Position numbers and translations under genes: made by a program. From positions 124,001 to 188,000 of the forward strand of contig SSBO01000005.1 in the NCBI GenBank assembly GCA_005281725.1: a DNA stretch of 64,000 nt, written 5' to 3'. Position 1 is the stretch's first letter, and the number at the start of each line of letters is the position of its first letter. The notes under the pieces are model-generated. The model ran no database searches, was not told the DNA's origin, and saw only the letters and a list, made by a program, of their open reading frames with translations. Of this stretch, positions 38,701 to 50,559 are shown piece by piece. The DNA comes from Wuchereria bancrofti. Its lineage: Eukaryota > Nematoda > Chromadorea > Rhabditida > Onchocercidae.

Positions 38701-41700
38701 TTTATTTGTGAATATGATCGAATGCCATGGGATATGGAAGTAAGTTATTATATGCTTGAGAAATTGCTTAATCTATCTTAGTTAGCTAATTTAATTAAAC
38801 TTTTGATAGTAAAGGAAAAAAAATATAGTTAATGAGATATTTGTTACAAACAACTATTAAATTGCTTTGATTGATTTATTAAATAATCCTTAACAAATTG
38901 TCTATTAGATGATAGGTGTTTGGCTGAGTCATACTGCATAATTATGATGGTTATTTAACTAAGAATGTTATTGTTTAATTTATTCTTATACTTAATTGTT
39001 CATGAATTTAGTGTCCGCATTTTTCTTTTTCATGAGACATTAATTAAATAATCGATTAATCTAATGATCAAATTTCAAAGAAGTTTAAGCAATCAAAGAA
39101 AATTGAAATTAATGGTTCACAATTCATTACAGGGTATGCATTTCAATGAACCATTCGGCAGCAAACCAAAACTACTGCTCAAACAAATCAAAAAGCATGG
39201 ACCATTACCAGAAGTTTCAAACAAGTTACTTCCTGTTGAAGTTCGAACACGGGCGGAACATTTACATGATTTTGACGATGAAATTTATTTCAAGTAATCT
39301 TTCAGTTTCTTTTTTTACTACACTTTTCTTTTTCTGATTTATTAAAAGTTTGAAATTTTTGTTTCACGATGTAATTCAAATGAAGGATGAATTTACAGGA
39401 GACTTAAAACTGTGAGACTTGGCAAGGCTTTACTTTACATTCCAGTATGTGAGACAACAATGGATATTGGAAAGAGGTGGCTGAAATTTTCGGTTTTTTC
39501 AATTAACAAAAAATATCTATATCTTAAATTTTAATATTAAATATTGGTATTGAGTTATGAAATTTTAAAACAAAATTTTTTATAAAATGTATTCTTTTTA
39601 ACTAATAAATGTCTAAACATAGGATTAAATTTACATTTTACAATTTTTTCTTTTTGAAATTATTGATACCCTATGAGTTACTCAAATTACTGAAACAAAA
39701 TTATAATGTAATGTAGTCTTTGTTATGAAAAGAGATCAGTTACGTATTATATCTGAAAATGTTTACACTATCAACAGCTTATTATTTAAATATCTAAATG
39801 ATTAAATGATTCAGTATTTGGGAATTTGGTTATCGTTTCATTTAATTTTACAATAATTTGCTTCCTATAAAGTTTGAAATTTGAGTTCAGCATCATAAAG
39901 TTTTGCATTTGAGTTATTTAAAGTTTGATGCTTGATGCATATATTTGGTTTTTTTACTTCCCAAAGTTTGGAAGCTGAATTGTTTATTGTGAAATTTTCC
40001 ATTTAATTAATTCAATTCTCCATGAATCAGTGATATTTTTCTTCATTATTAGTCAGTCTTATTTTAGTTTGGCATATGCAATGCCAGAAGAACCTATTGT
40101 GATCGTTGCACGACAACAAATCAAAGGAACTGGTAAATTGTGTTTTTTTAGTTTAGAGTGGCATTATCATTAAATTCTTTACTAAAATCCAGGGAAGGAT
40201 AAATCTTTGAATGAAGCATTTGGTAGAAAATAAAATTCCTATATCTTAATATTATTGATTTCTTAGTAATAGTACGGATTCTTAGTAATAGTACGCAATA
40301 ATGAGAATTACTAATATTTATATCATGAATGAAAAGGAAGATAAATGAAATCACCCAGTAAACATGCATTTTTTACTTATATTTTGGAATTTGAGCTACA
40401 ACTTGGCAAAATTTGAAGTGTGTTCTATATAAGAGATTTCTGGTTTATAACAATATTTGTATTAATTTCAGGTCGATCAGGGAATCAATGGCTTAGTCCA
40501 GTTGGATGTGCCATGTTTACATTTAATTACATGTTGTCGCCTGAATCGTCCCTTAATAATAATGTTAGCATTATTCAGCATATTTTCTGTGTTGCAATTG
40601 TCAGTGGCATTTGTTCACTTCGAAAGGAATTAGAGGTAATAAAAATTGATATATTTTGACTTTAGGGAATCCTTTTTTTTCAATTTCAAGAATTTTTTTC
40701 ACAATTTTTATTTTTCACCTCCTTGTAAATCAGTAATGATAATAAATGATTGTATTGAACTAAAAAAATCTGCCTCTTTCCTTAGTTTTCAAGCATAAAA
40801 TATTCAGGGTAGCAGTTTTACTTCTTTTCATACTTCTTCTAGCTTATCTTTGCAATAATCTTTCAAATTTACCATTTAAATAATTTTAGAAGGAATTAGT
40901 GTTATTTGTTAGGTGTAAATCTAAAATTAGTAGGTAATTTTATTCAATTTAGCTTCCTTTTTCGTTCAAATAATGCTGGAATTCTATCACATTGATAGCG
41001 CTTGTTATACGATGATAAACTGATTAGTGGGACGTTTAATAAAACTTATAATATGTCGCAGATTAACAAATTATAAACGTTCAAAAGGAAGAATTCAGTT
41101 ATATCATTGTTTTTTCCCGTCTCTACTGACCTTATCATTTTATCTTTAGGTTGTTATCGTATCGGAAAATAGTTTTGTTGCTTAGGAAGATTCGGATATG
41201 AAATTCATGTCTTTCTGTTAGACATGAAAATATAATTTCTTGTTTATCTCTTTTAAAATTGTACCTTTCCATAGATTTTTCATATAACTTAGCGCTATGC
41301 ATGGTGGTATATGAGGTACATAATTTGCTAAAAGTTTTTGCAATCGAAAATGATTTATAGAAACGAATGTTTTTCTCATTTTATGTTATTTCATCTGTAA
41401 TATGTATCTCTTTCTTCTAATGTGATATTTGATTACCGGAATACAATTTTTTATATCGATAAAATTTCATTTGAAAAATTGCAAAATTTTACTGGAAATG
41501 TATCTCTCAAATATAATTGAAACGTATCCAAATGATAACTTATATAGCCATATTAATCAAATATATTGCAGAATTTTCCGTTGAAAATTAAATGGCCAAA
41601 TGATCTTTATTATGGTCGAACATGTAAACTAGGTGGTTTAATTGTCAATGCTACAACAATTAATGACAGAACTGTTTGTACAATTGGTAAATGTTTAAAT

Positions 41701-42876
41701 TGAAATGTGTGTGGGATGATTTTTTTTTGTTTTCCTTGAAACTATCACAAATAAACTTTATAGTACCTAACTATATTTAGTCTTTGCTGTTATCGTATTG
41801 TGATGAAATGATAAGATCGGATTCTGTAAAGATTCTTTTTTTTTCATACACTTATATAATTTAGTTCAAATTAATATATTTCATGCTTATTTTTACAATT
41901 ATAGGTGCTGGATTGAATTTGTCTAACAGTAAGCCAACTGCTTGCATTAATGATTTCTTACCTGCTGATTTAAGGATACGTCAAGAGGATTACATTGCTA
42001 ATGCCCTAAACAAATTTCAATGTAAGTTGTTGTTTTCATTTGGAATTTAGTTAAATATATTTTTCTGGTGATATTTCAGATAATATGAAGGAGTAATACT
42101 AGCCTAGAAAGTATAAGAGAATAGGATAATATGAACGAACTAAATATAATTAATTTACGATATACGGAAAGATACAGACTGGGATATTTTACCAGTTTCT
42201 TCTTGGAATTATTTTTTGCTGTGTTTAATTGGTGATTAATGCAAGTAATCGAATTATGAACATCATAAACTTTTCTTTTTCATAGTTTCAAAAGTGATAA
42301 CAAGCCTTATTCAGTATGCAGTTATGTTATCACGAAGAATTTCAATTAGACACTTTACAGATTACATTGATTTATATGAGAATGAGGGTGAGAGCGCATT
42401 TTTGAAACATTACTATCGATTTTGGTTACACAGGTATACAATACCAACGATTTTGCAGCTTTAAGATTTTTCGTTTTAAAATTACTGAGACATTATGACA
42501 TATTCTTCCTGGAGTGTTTTAGTGATTATTATTAATAATGAATAAATAAATAGTTAAATATCCTTTCTGAATGGAATTTTCAGTTTTTGAAATTAAAATT
42601 GAGTCCGAACTCATATTCAGAAATTAGAAAATTAATTCCAGGAAAAACGTCAATACTTACTTTAACTGGATTTTGATTTTGAATTAAATTTTGGACATTT
42701 GTAGTCGAGAAGAAGTAACTCTTTCGAATACTAATGAAAAAGCTGTAATTCGTGGACTGGATCATCACGGATTTTTGAAAGTTCGTAGTCGTCAAAGTGG
42801 AAAAATGATGATCGTACATCCGGATGGCAACACTTTTGACATGATGAAAGGTCTCATCACGGCTAAATATGTTTGA
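29708..42876 (+). CDS. bpl-1: Biotin-protein ligase / holocarboxylase synthetase
   Basis: The enzyme attaches biotin through biotinyl-AMP to carboxylases such as ACC, PCC, MCC and PC. There are 22 exons: 29708-29874, 30315-30444, 30986-31198, 31462-31618, 32005-32085, 32538-32745, 33299-33421, 34445-35033, 35182-35209, 35898-36064, 36408-36626, 37079-37261, 38258-38330, 38525-38739, 39133-39293, 39399-39476, 40068-40132, 40472-40635, 41572-41686, 41905-42021, 42286-42433, 42705-42876, giving 1190 residues. The catalytic core is at about 930-1190: ARQQIKGTGRSGNQWLSPVG (biotin/ATP loop), KWPND, GAGLNLSN and a C-terminal VHPDGNTFDM. An HLCS-like middle region starts at ILVFTGNNDD. The N-terminus has a hydrophobic segment (MIFFVWSLVLSAVQFA) suggesting membrane association. 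The loop reads GTGRSG where human has GKGRGG. The 32086-32537 intron appears to end in TG, not AG. The large exon at 34445 is a poorly conserved linker. Confidence 0.92.
34313..34334 (+). repeat. (GT)n microsatellite in a bpl-1 intron
   Basis: A pure GT run of about 11 units is preceded by shorter GTGTGTG words. It lies about 110 bases upstream of the exon that begins at 34445. Confidence 0.85.
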
Positions 42877-43919
42877 AACTAAGTTCTAGTGTTTTTTTTT
42901 TCTTTTCACTAAGCCTGTTGCGACTTTTTTCATAAAGAATGGAACCAAAAACATTCCAAAGGCGTCCAAATTCCCCGAAATCCAATGCCATCGGACTTCT
43001 GTGACGGAGAATCTCATGATAATCGACTGCTAAAAATATAATTAGAAAAAAAACTAAAAATTATCTAAGATTATAATTACTGATTTTCCTGACATCTCTG
43101 GTTGTTGACACAAAACGACTGTTATCGTATTCGTATTACCACTTAGAACCACTATCGACTTTGGATGCTGTTATTTGTTCCAACATACTTCCGCTTAATG
43201 TACTTGTAATTTATTGAGTAATCCTGTTTATAAGTGTTTATAAAAGGTTCATTCCATAAGGTAGTATCATTTAGACATATGTACAGGGATTTTGAAAATT
43301 CGTCACGTTCATGTCGTTCTTGGATGAATTGTTGATTAAATATTCTGAGGAAATATTTATTTGTCAAACATACTATTTTCCAAATATTTGAAATTTACAG
43401 CTCAAGCTAAAGTTCTTTATTTTTTTAGAAATGAAAGATCTCGATTGTGTCATCAAAAAACACGAGTTTCCTTAAAGTTAGGTATGGTCTACGTGTTGTT
43501 GTTCTTTGGTAAGCTATGGGAATATAAATGCTCTAACGGGACTGCTCAAACCTTCCTTCCGATTCCATGGCAGGCACCGATCTTAAGGAAAAAATTCTGG
43601 CTTTGATATGTAAAGCTTTCGTTTAAGGACATATATAACTTTGAAGTTAGGGTAATTCCATTGTAGAAGATTCATATTTTAATATTGCACCTCCCAAACG
43701 ATTCGGTAAACTAGATGCTAAAGGTCCTTTTAACAGAGAGCATATTTTTTCCATTAAAAAAAAGAGGAAAAACTTCTAAGAAGCTTAGGAGATCTAGAAA
43801 TATAACAGTGAACAATCCTAGGCATCTTATTATCCATCAACATGTGCAAATCAGACAAGAGAGAAAAACAAAAGCTTAACATCTACAACTCTAACTTTGA
43901 ACATTAAATACAAATTTGT
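42877..43919. other. Convergent intergenic region between bpl-1 and NDUFB5
   Basis: About 1 kb with slightly higher GC than its surroundings. It must hold both 3' UTRs. An 81-codon plus-strand frame at 43361-43606 shows no similarity I recognise and no splice-supported partner exon, so it is not called as a gene. Confidence 0.5.
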
Positions 43920-45396
43920 TTAAAATTCGGAAGGTTGATGTTTCATCCTTTCTGCAGCCCATTTTCCATAATCAGTCCATACAGCTGAAACTGGTTCATA
44001 CCACCATGCTTTATAATCCCAACGTTCACCTTGCAAATGCTCCACACGTTGTTCAATTTTCCTGAAACAGCACCAATAGTTTATGTGAATTCATAATTGT
44101 TTCTGTGCATTCTACATTAGCTGATTAGAGAGAAAAAAAAAAATATTTAACAAACCTCCATCTACTTAAGATATTTGCTTTCTCAAAATATGCAAGATTG
44201 CGTTCGTACTGCTCAATATCTGATGGGCAAAGATATTTCGCAGCCCATTGTTTCAGTTTCGTTCTTTCGAATTGCCAGTAGTGAACAGCGGATCCATCAG
44301 TTGGTAAATCTTGCAATTCACAAGGTCCTGCAATTTCCAAAATAGCAATTTTTGCTTAACTGGTATGAAGATTTTCGTTACAGCAACCTAACTACAATAT
44401 GGAATAAATTGTAGAAGATAAGTTACAGGAAGGTTAGAGTTATTTAAATTTCAATATCGTTAAATGGAAATTACCATAAACAACATGGATAAATCCAAGG
44501 AGTAAAACCACCGGCATAATACCAAGGCAAACCACGTAGAAATGAGCGATATCTTTGCAGCGATTAAAATAAAGGACCGATGGACGTCTGTAGAAAACCC
44601 GATCAGATGAAAATCTTGCCGGTAAAACTGAAACATTTCTTAATTATGTCAACAGTAATATCTATCTAAAAGCAGCAATGGAATACGAGATCTCGAGCAA
44701 TGGAACGATTTAAAACTTAAACAGTTTTGAACTTAGCTGAACTGTCTCTGTTATCATTCCAAAAGAAATGCTGTGTCTATTTTAAGATTCGAAAATGAGA
44801 TATTTTATTGAAATAAATTTCATTGCATTTCGATGTAGAGCGGTTTGTGTGGAACACTTTTCATGCTCATAACTGCGGGTAAGCTACTCGACGGAGAAGC
44901 AAAGAATTAGAAATCCAAAAACAGATTTGTTTTCATTGAAGGAACAAAAGATGAGGTTTCATTTTTTGATTTAATAATCAGTTATGTCAGTTCTAGATAA
45001 ATGAAAAGTCACAATAAAAACTCATAATAAGAATTAAGTTTATTGATGCAGGTATTCCAAACATACTAAAGCTGTATTATATATACCTCGTGTACTATCC
45101 AGATTATCTTCATTGTTTACCTCTATTTTATTTAGTCACATTTATACCAACCATATATATTTACTTAAATTATCCCTTATTTACAAAGATAATCCATTTG
45201 CTTACATTTTATATTCATACTTATTTGAATAGTATTTACTTGCAAAAACAAAAGACATTTTAAATAAATAAAATATACATATTAAAACACTACACCATTT
45301 ACGATATATTAAGAAAAACGTTCAAATGGTGTCAAACTTACTAGTTAATCGCGCAGAACAAAGACATTGTCTAGCAAGCTTACTGAAAGCTGCCAT
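43920..45396 (-). CDS. NDUFB5: NADH dehydrogenase (ubiquinone) 1 beta subcomplex subunit 5 (SGDH)
   Basis: This is an accessory subunit of mitochondrial complex I in the membrane arm. Exons 5' to 3': 45396-45342, 44627-44475, 44327-44156, 44061-43920; phases close, giving 173 residues (human precursor 189). The N-terminus MAAFSKLARQCLCSARLT is basic and lacks acidic residues, as in a mitochondrial presequence. RFSSDRVFYRRPSVLYF then corresponds to the FVIRPSRFYDRRF region of mammalian subunits. One membrane segment follows (VVCLGIMPVVLLLGFIHVVY), then HYWQFERTKLKQWAAKY and a Trp/Tyr-rich tail containing WDYKAWWYEP. The single membrane helix, basic arm and aromatic C-terminus fit the family. 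Sequence identity with vertebrates is modest, so the assignment rests on the whole layout. Confidence 0.88.
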
Positions 45397-47456
45397 CGGC
45401 GCGTGATACTATTCCGTCACCACTTTACGCCAGAAACTGAAAAAAAAAACCTTCCAAACAACCAAAAAATACATAAGCTAATCTAACAGAAAGATAAAAG
45501 AAAAAGACAAATTTAGTAACATCCTCCTTTTGGTCAATAAATAAAATGAAATTTGTGAATAATTTATAAATCAATTAGAACTGACAAATCAATCTGCACA
45601 AATAATTCTAAAAACCGACTGAAAACGAGACAATTGGATGAACACAAAAAAAATTAAAATACATCCCGACGTTAGCTAAAGTTAAATCAAAAACGAAATA
45701 AACATTAGTAATGAATCATTAATTTGTAATCGAAATTCAACATTAATTGAAGCTGAATGATTTGTTTCAAAACTTCAATGGAATAAATAAGTTTATTTCA
45801 AACTATATTGCAATTAAAAAAGCTCATCAAATTTAAGAGCGAGAAAATAAACGCCGCATACATCTACACAACCAATCCATTAAAAGCAAAAATTTATTTC
45901 TATAAAGTTAAATAAAATGTATATAAATACCTTGTTTACAGATTTCTAATACTTAATCCACAAATTTCAAATCTATTAATATGTATTTAGATAAATAACT
46001 ACAAATTTACATTCTAATGCAATTACTGCCTCACTATTTCTACTAAAACTGTTATTTAGCATTAAATAGCATAATTCCACAAAACAACATAGTCTTAACT
46101 CCAACCTTAACCTTTAACCTTTACCCTCCCCCAAACCCTCAACGCGCCAGCAGAGCATCCGTGAGGACACGGACGACTGAAATTAACACGGCCGAGGGTT
46201 CTTTATTGAGAGACTCACTGTGACATTGAAATAATGAAGTGGGAATGTCGGTTTTGAGAGCTTCGAGAGGGATTGAGGTGCGGCCGGAAAGTGCATGGAT
46301 TGGATTTTCAGGATTAATTAATTGGGAATAATTTGCCGGAATGGAACTACAATATGGACGTTGTTCAGGAGCTGAAAGCTCCTGTGACTCTTCATGACCT
46401 TTGACATTTCTCAGGTGATTTGGAAGGTGAATGACACATATTAATTATTCATTGCTCATTATTACGGTACAATTCATTCCCCTCCCTCCTTCTCTCTCTC
46501 TTTTCTTTTTCCTTTCTTTTCATTTAAAAAAGAGTATTTTAAATTAGAAATGAGTATGAGCGGAATAGAATGTTGGTGACTCCTCATGATCTTTGACATT
46601 TTTCAGGTGATCTGGAAGGTGAATGACACATATGAATTACTCATGTGTTCATTGCTTTCTTATTATTGTGGTACGAATGATACTTTTGTCAAATTCATTC
46701 TTTTTCCTCTGTCTCTGTTTCTCTCTCTCTCTCTCTATCTCTTCTCTTGTCTTTTTCCCCTCTTTCCGTTTAAAAAAGAATATTTTAAATTAGTACTGAG
46801 TATGAGGTTTTACGTAGGAAATAATTTCAATGAAATTCAACTATGGGAATTTGAAGTTAAAAAAGTAATTTAATCAATGTAAATTAGTATTGAAATATTA
46901 GGATTCAATTATAAATCAATGTTGAGATATTGTAGTTTAGTCATAACAAACTTGACTATTTCAAGAAGAAAGGCAAAATTATGTGTTTTGTTAAGTTCAA
47001 ATTCAGATTTCAGTAATTTCAAATTTAAGCAAATAACAAGAAGTTAAGTGATTAAACTATAAATTCAAATAATTTTTATCAGTGCTTACAACTCCCAAAT
47101 AACAATTTAAGGCAGTTAGCATAGTTTAAGTTCCATTAAAATTTTCATTTAAAATCTAAATTGGGAATTTCAAATTAATATAAGATAATGGTTAATTTTG
47201 AAAGAAACTCGAAAGAAAGAAAGAAAAAAAAAACCCTTATACATACGAGCAAAGTTAGAAAAAGGGTAAGAATTTGACAAGTCCAACCATATTCATTTAT
47301 CGTTTCTCATTAACAAATCATATAGTATAAGTAATAATAAGAAGTGCTAAGCGAGTAATTAAATAAGCACTGATAAGCGGATTATAACAATTGATAAGTG
47401 GTATAATTCATACAGATTAACACAATTGATAACTGAGATATCATTTCTGATTTTTG
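45397..47456. other. Intergenic region between NDUFB5 and the TTR-like gene, with a GC-rich island
   Basis: Mostly AT-rich, but about 46120-46340 is clearly richer in G and C, contains several CG dinucleotides and follows a C-rich run (CCTTTACCCTCCCCCAAACC). No open frame of note or RNA family is recognised there. A tandem duplication follows at 46383-46806. The 5' half should hold the NDUFB5 promoter. Confidence 0.5.
46383..46806 (+). repeat. Tandem duplication of about 190-230 bp with (CT)n expansion
   Basis: Copy 1 begins at about 46383 and copy 2 at about 46576. Both contain CAGGTGATYTGGAAGGTGAAT, a pyrimidine tract, and a TTTAAAAAAGARTATTTTAAAT segment. The copies differ by substitutions and by the length of the CT-rich tract. 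The shared core carries an acceptor-like TYTCAG and a donor-like AAG/GTGAAT, so each copy resembles a 12-base exon. No gene model connects to it. Confidence 0.75.
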
Positions 47457-48359
47457 CTAATTGATACAACTTCTTCCTTCATCCGGAAATTTGAATTCCA
47501 TATTCAGATCTCCTGCATTAAACCATTGCCTCACATCGTCCGAACGAGTAACATATTGACTCGGAATACGAAGAGCAACTTTTCGTTTACAAGGCTAAAA
47601 AATTTTTTACGATCATATTTCATATTAGTGATCAACTTATATATATGTATATTTTAATGATTTCCAAAAATTAGATATTGATCACTTATCATGTTATAAA
47701 TGATAAGCTTTATTATGATATGATTATATCATATTCATATTATCGAGAATATGGAGGATATCAATCTGTTATCAATGTTTATTTTACCATGATTCCATCA
47801 TCACAATCATGATAAATTGTTAAGACAACATCCATGCCAAAAATTGATCCAATTCCACCTTTTAATTCATAACTACCATCTGCTTTCGTTTTTGTTGCTG
47901 CTAATTGATCATCCGTTCCTGAATTGATAGAAGAAAAATTAAGATTATAATAACTGTCTTACGATTATTTTTTTATTAAATTAAAATGTATGGTATTTAT
48001 CGAGAATTTTGATAATTTAAATCATTTTTTAAACAATTTTAAACATTAAACAACAAAATAAAATATTACTCGTAATACTAAATTTGTTTTCAGAATAATT
48101 CTTCAAAAATGAATGGATAAATTTAGCTTGTTAATTTGTAAATAAGCTAATTTTTGTTTTTTGTTTTTTTTTTTTTCATAAAGACTTACTGACCAATTTT
48201 ATTTTTGTTCCACAATTTGATTTGTGTGTTTGGCAAACTTTGATTGCCACATAAAAGACGACCTCGAATACCGACAGATTGTTGTCGAAAACTAATCACT
48301 ATTACTTGTTGATGGAATATCGTAAAAATTAGGAATAGAAAGGTACTTTTTCTCTGCAT
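47457..48359 (-). CDS. Transthyretin-like (TTR) family secreted protein
   Basis: TTR-like proteins are small secreted proteins abundant in nematodes; several are found in parasite excretory-secretory material, and most have no defined biochemical role. Exons 5' to 3': 48359-48194, 47918-47788, 47594-47457; phases close, giving 144 residues, the usual size. A signal peptide is visible (MQRKSTFLFLIFTIFHQQVI, then IVIS). The family pattern follows: SVGIRGRLLCGNQSLPNTQI, KLW, TKTKADGSYELKG, LTIYHDCDDG, CKRKVALRIPSQYV, and an FNAGDLNMEF stretch ending with a Cys near the C-terminus. Cysteines in the LLCG, HDCDD, PCKRK and SCIN motifs could form two disulfides. The first donor is G/GTCAGT; a nearby better-looking GTAAGT would break the frame. 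Confidence 0.9.
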
Positions 48360-49758
48360 ATTTTCCTATTAAATTTATTATAATTAAGAAAAGATTATTT
48401 TTTAAAATTAAAAATGAAATTACTTTTTGAGATTATTTTTTTTTGAAATTTTATTAAAATTTATAATGAAAAAAAAAATGATTAATTGAAAAGATTATTT
48501 TTTGAGAAATATGAAAATCATTCTAGAATAATATCAATTCTTTTAACATATTTTTTGATCGAAAGCCTGATATATTATCGGAAATTGTAGTATTAGTGAT
48601 ATAAAATTAGTTATTTAGATGAATTGTCACGAAAAGTGTCACCAATAAATGAAAAAGGATGAGAGCAAGATAGAGAGAGAGAAGGAGCGAGAGAGAGAGA
48701 GAATAATTTATTGCATCATTTAGCAAATAAATTTTGACTGATTTCTTGCTTGATTTGAATAGTTAACCTAATCGAAGTTGTAAAAGAAGGTAAAAAAAAA
48801 GGATGAATATATTAAGTGGATAAGTTGTAATCAAACTTAAATCAACTTAAATGTTCTCAATTTGATAGTTTTATGATTTTCCACTGATTGATTTTATAAT
48901 TTTATGATTTTCTATTGAATGATTGATTGATCGATTGGTTGATCAAAGAATCGATTGTTTCGGTTTGTATTCCTTACCCAATCCTAGTTTTTAAATTTGC
49001 AAACAAAACAAAAAAAAAATCTAAAGTGATCATCATCTCATGTTAATGAATCCCACTAAATTACTCCACTGCAATAAGCATTTCTATTTTCTTTTTGAAA
49101 TTTAATAAAAAAAAAAAGAGGAAATGAATAATTATGTCGAAGTTGAAATTTTTGAAAAAAAGAATAATGGAAAAATTGATAAGTTATAATTTAATAAACG
49201 TTTAACGTTTGTTAAGATTAGTGATAGTAATAATATGGGTATTTCCGATGTGAAAGAAATAAATGTAATAGTTATTAAAAATGACAGTGCAACGATTATT
49301 TCGATAGCAGAATTTCGTCAACACTCAAAAATGAGTCATATGTATTCATTTTTAAACAGGTTTCTTTTCCTTTTTTTTTCCTTATCAGATGTTTTCAAAT
49401 ATTATTACAAGATTTAAATCCGTCATTTTACGTCAGTTTCATTCTAATATAATTTTTGCTCCCTAAATATTAATTAGTTTGCAGGTGTTTGTACAAGTGA
49501 TTCACGTACGTGAAAGCTTTAAGATGCATCATATGAAATTGAAATTATTGCATGAAAAATTGTTGAGTCATATATTTGTATCAAATAGGTGTGTGTGTGT
49601 TTTCTGGTAAAGTTTCTAGAGTAAAGACCAAAGATCAAAAAAAAACAATTGATTATTGAACAATAATGATAAGCATGTGAAATCAAAAATGCGATTTGAT
49701 TATTCAGTTTTGGGAGGAATGGCAAAGAAAGAAGATGCGTTGTTTATTTTGTAGCATA

Positions 49759-49921
49759 GTATTGTTATTTGACTAGAAAGAAATTTATTAGTTAAATTTT
49801 AACACTAAAAAGTTATTATATTAATTGTTTGCCAATAGTATTCTTATTTGATTAAAAAAAATTTATTAGTTAAATTTAGATTTAAATCTTAACACTAAAA
49901 ACTTACACTAATTGTTTGCAA
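49759..49921. repeat. Tandem duplication, period about 78 bp
   Basis: The copies begin near 49759 (AGTATTGTTATTTGACT) and 49837 (AGTATTCTTATTTGATT). Both run through AATTTATTAGTTAAATTT to a TTAATTGTTTGC-like end. Copy 2 carries a small insertion. Confidence 0.65.
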
Positions 49922-50498
49922 AATAATTAATTCGCAAAATAAATTTAGCATAAAATTCGAAAGAAAATTAATTCTATCATATGCAAATTGATGTATTTCT
50001 ATTAAGTTAGCAGAAGCTAATGATATATAATAACAAGCAGTAATGAATTTGAACAAAATTGAACATTTCTATTTCATTGTTCATCTTGATTTCATCCTAT
50101 CGTTATGATAATGTATGTTTGAGATTGTCAACTGTCAACTGGCTTTAGGATTCTGTTTACTTTTCAGCTTTCTCAACTTTATGTGATGTTCTCAACATTT
50201 TTCTGCATATAGAATAAAACCGATAGAAGGATTATTTTTTTTTTATTCGTTTAACATTATTTCAAATTTCCAAAAAAAAAAATCTTTTTTTTTATTTTTG
50301 TTTTTATATATAAATATTGCATTTTTTTTTTTTGATAATTCATTTTGTCCTAACGGTTTTAGATGCAACGTTTTAATCTTCTGAAGCTTATGATAATATT
50401 AAATTGTTTGAATTTATCAACATTCTCTTATCATCAAACAATTTTGATATTTGCTAACAGTAATACTAATAAATGGTTTGATAGAAATACAATGAATT

Positions 50499-50504
50499 TT
50501 TATT
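50499..50504 (-). terminator. Polyadenylation signal AATAAA of tub-1
   Basis: TTTATT on the plus strand gives AATAAA on the minus strand, about 56 bases after the tub-1 stop codon, a normal spacing for a short 3' UTR. Confidence 0.6.
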
Positions 50505-50559
50505 CATTGATAGAATTAGAAAAGAAAAAACATTGAATGTTTACAAATCAAATAATGAA

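Larger units (their letters stand above)
48360..50559. other. Intergenic region between the TTR-like gene and tub-1
   Basis: About 2.2 kb of AT-rich sequence with a GA-rich microsatellite at about 48668-48702 just upstream of the TTR-like gene, and a duplicated segment at 49759-49921. No coding or RNA gene is supported. It includes the tub-1 3' UTR at its right end. Confidence 0.5.

Noticed and set aside
17607..42876. Operon of WDR3 and bpl-1
   Set aside because: Both are on the plus strand, but 4.3 kb separate them, bpl-1 has its own nearby acceptor, and WDR3 has its own polyadenylation signals.
43361..43606. 81-codon plus-strand frame
   Set aside because: No similarity I recognise, no acceptor or donor that links to other exons, and it sits between two convergent genes where 3' UTRs are expected.
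46080..46140. Telomere-like CCTTAACCTTTAACC run
   Set aside because: It does not match the nematode TTAGGC repeat in period or sequence and is only a few units of C-rich low complexity.
46586..46873. 95-codon plus-strand frame across the CT-rich tract
   Set aside because: The frame is a by-product of the pyrimidine repeat (Leu/Ser/Phe-rich) inside the tandem duplication.
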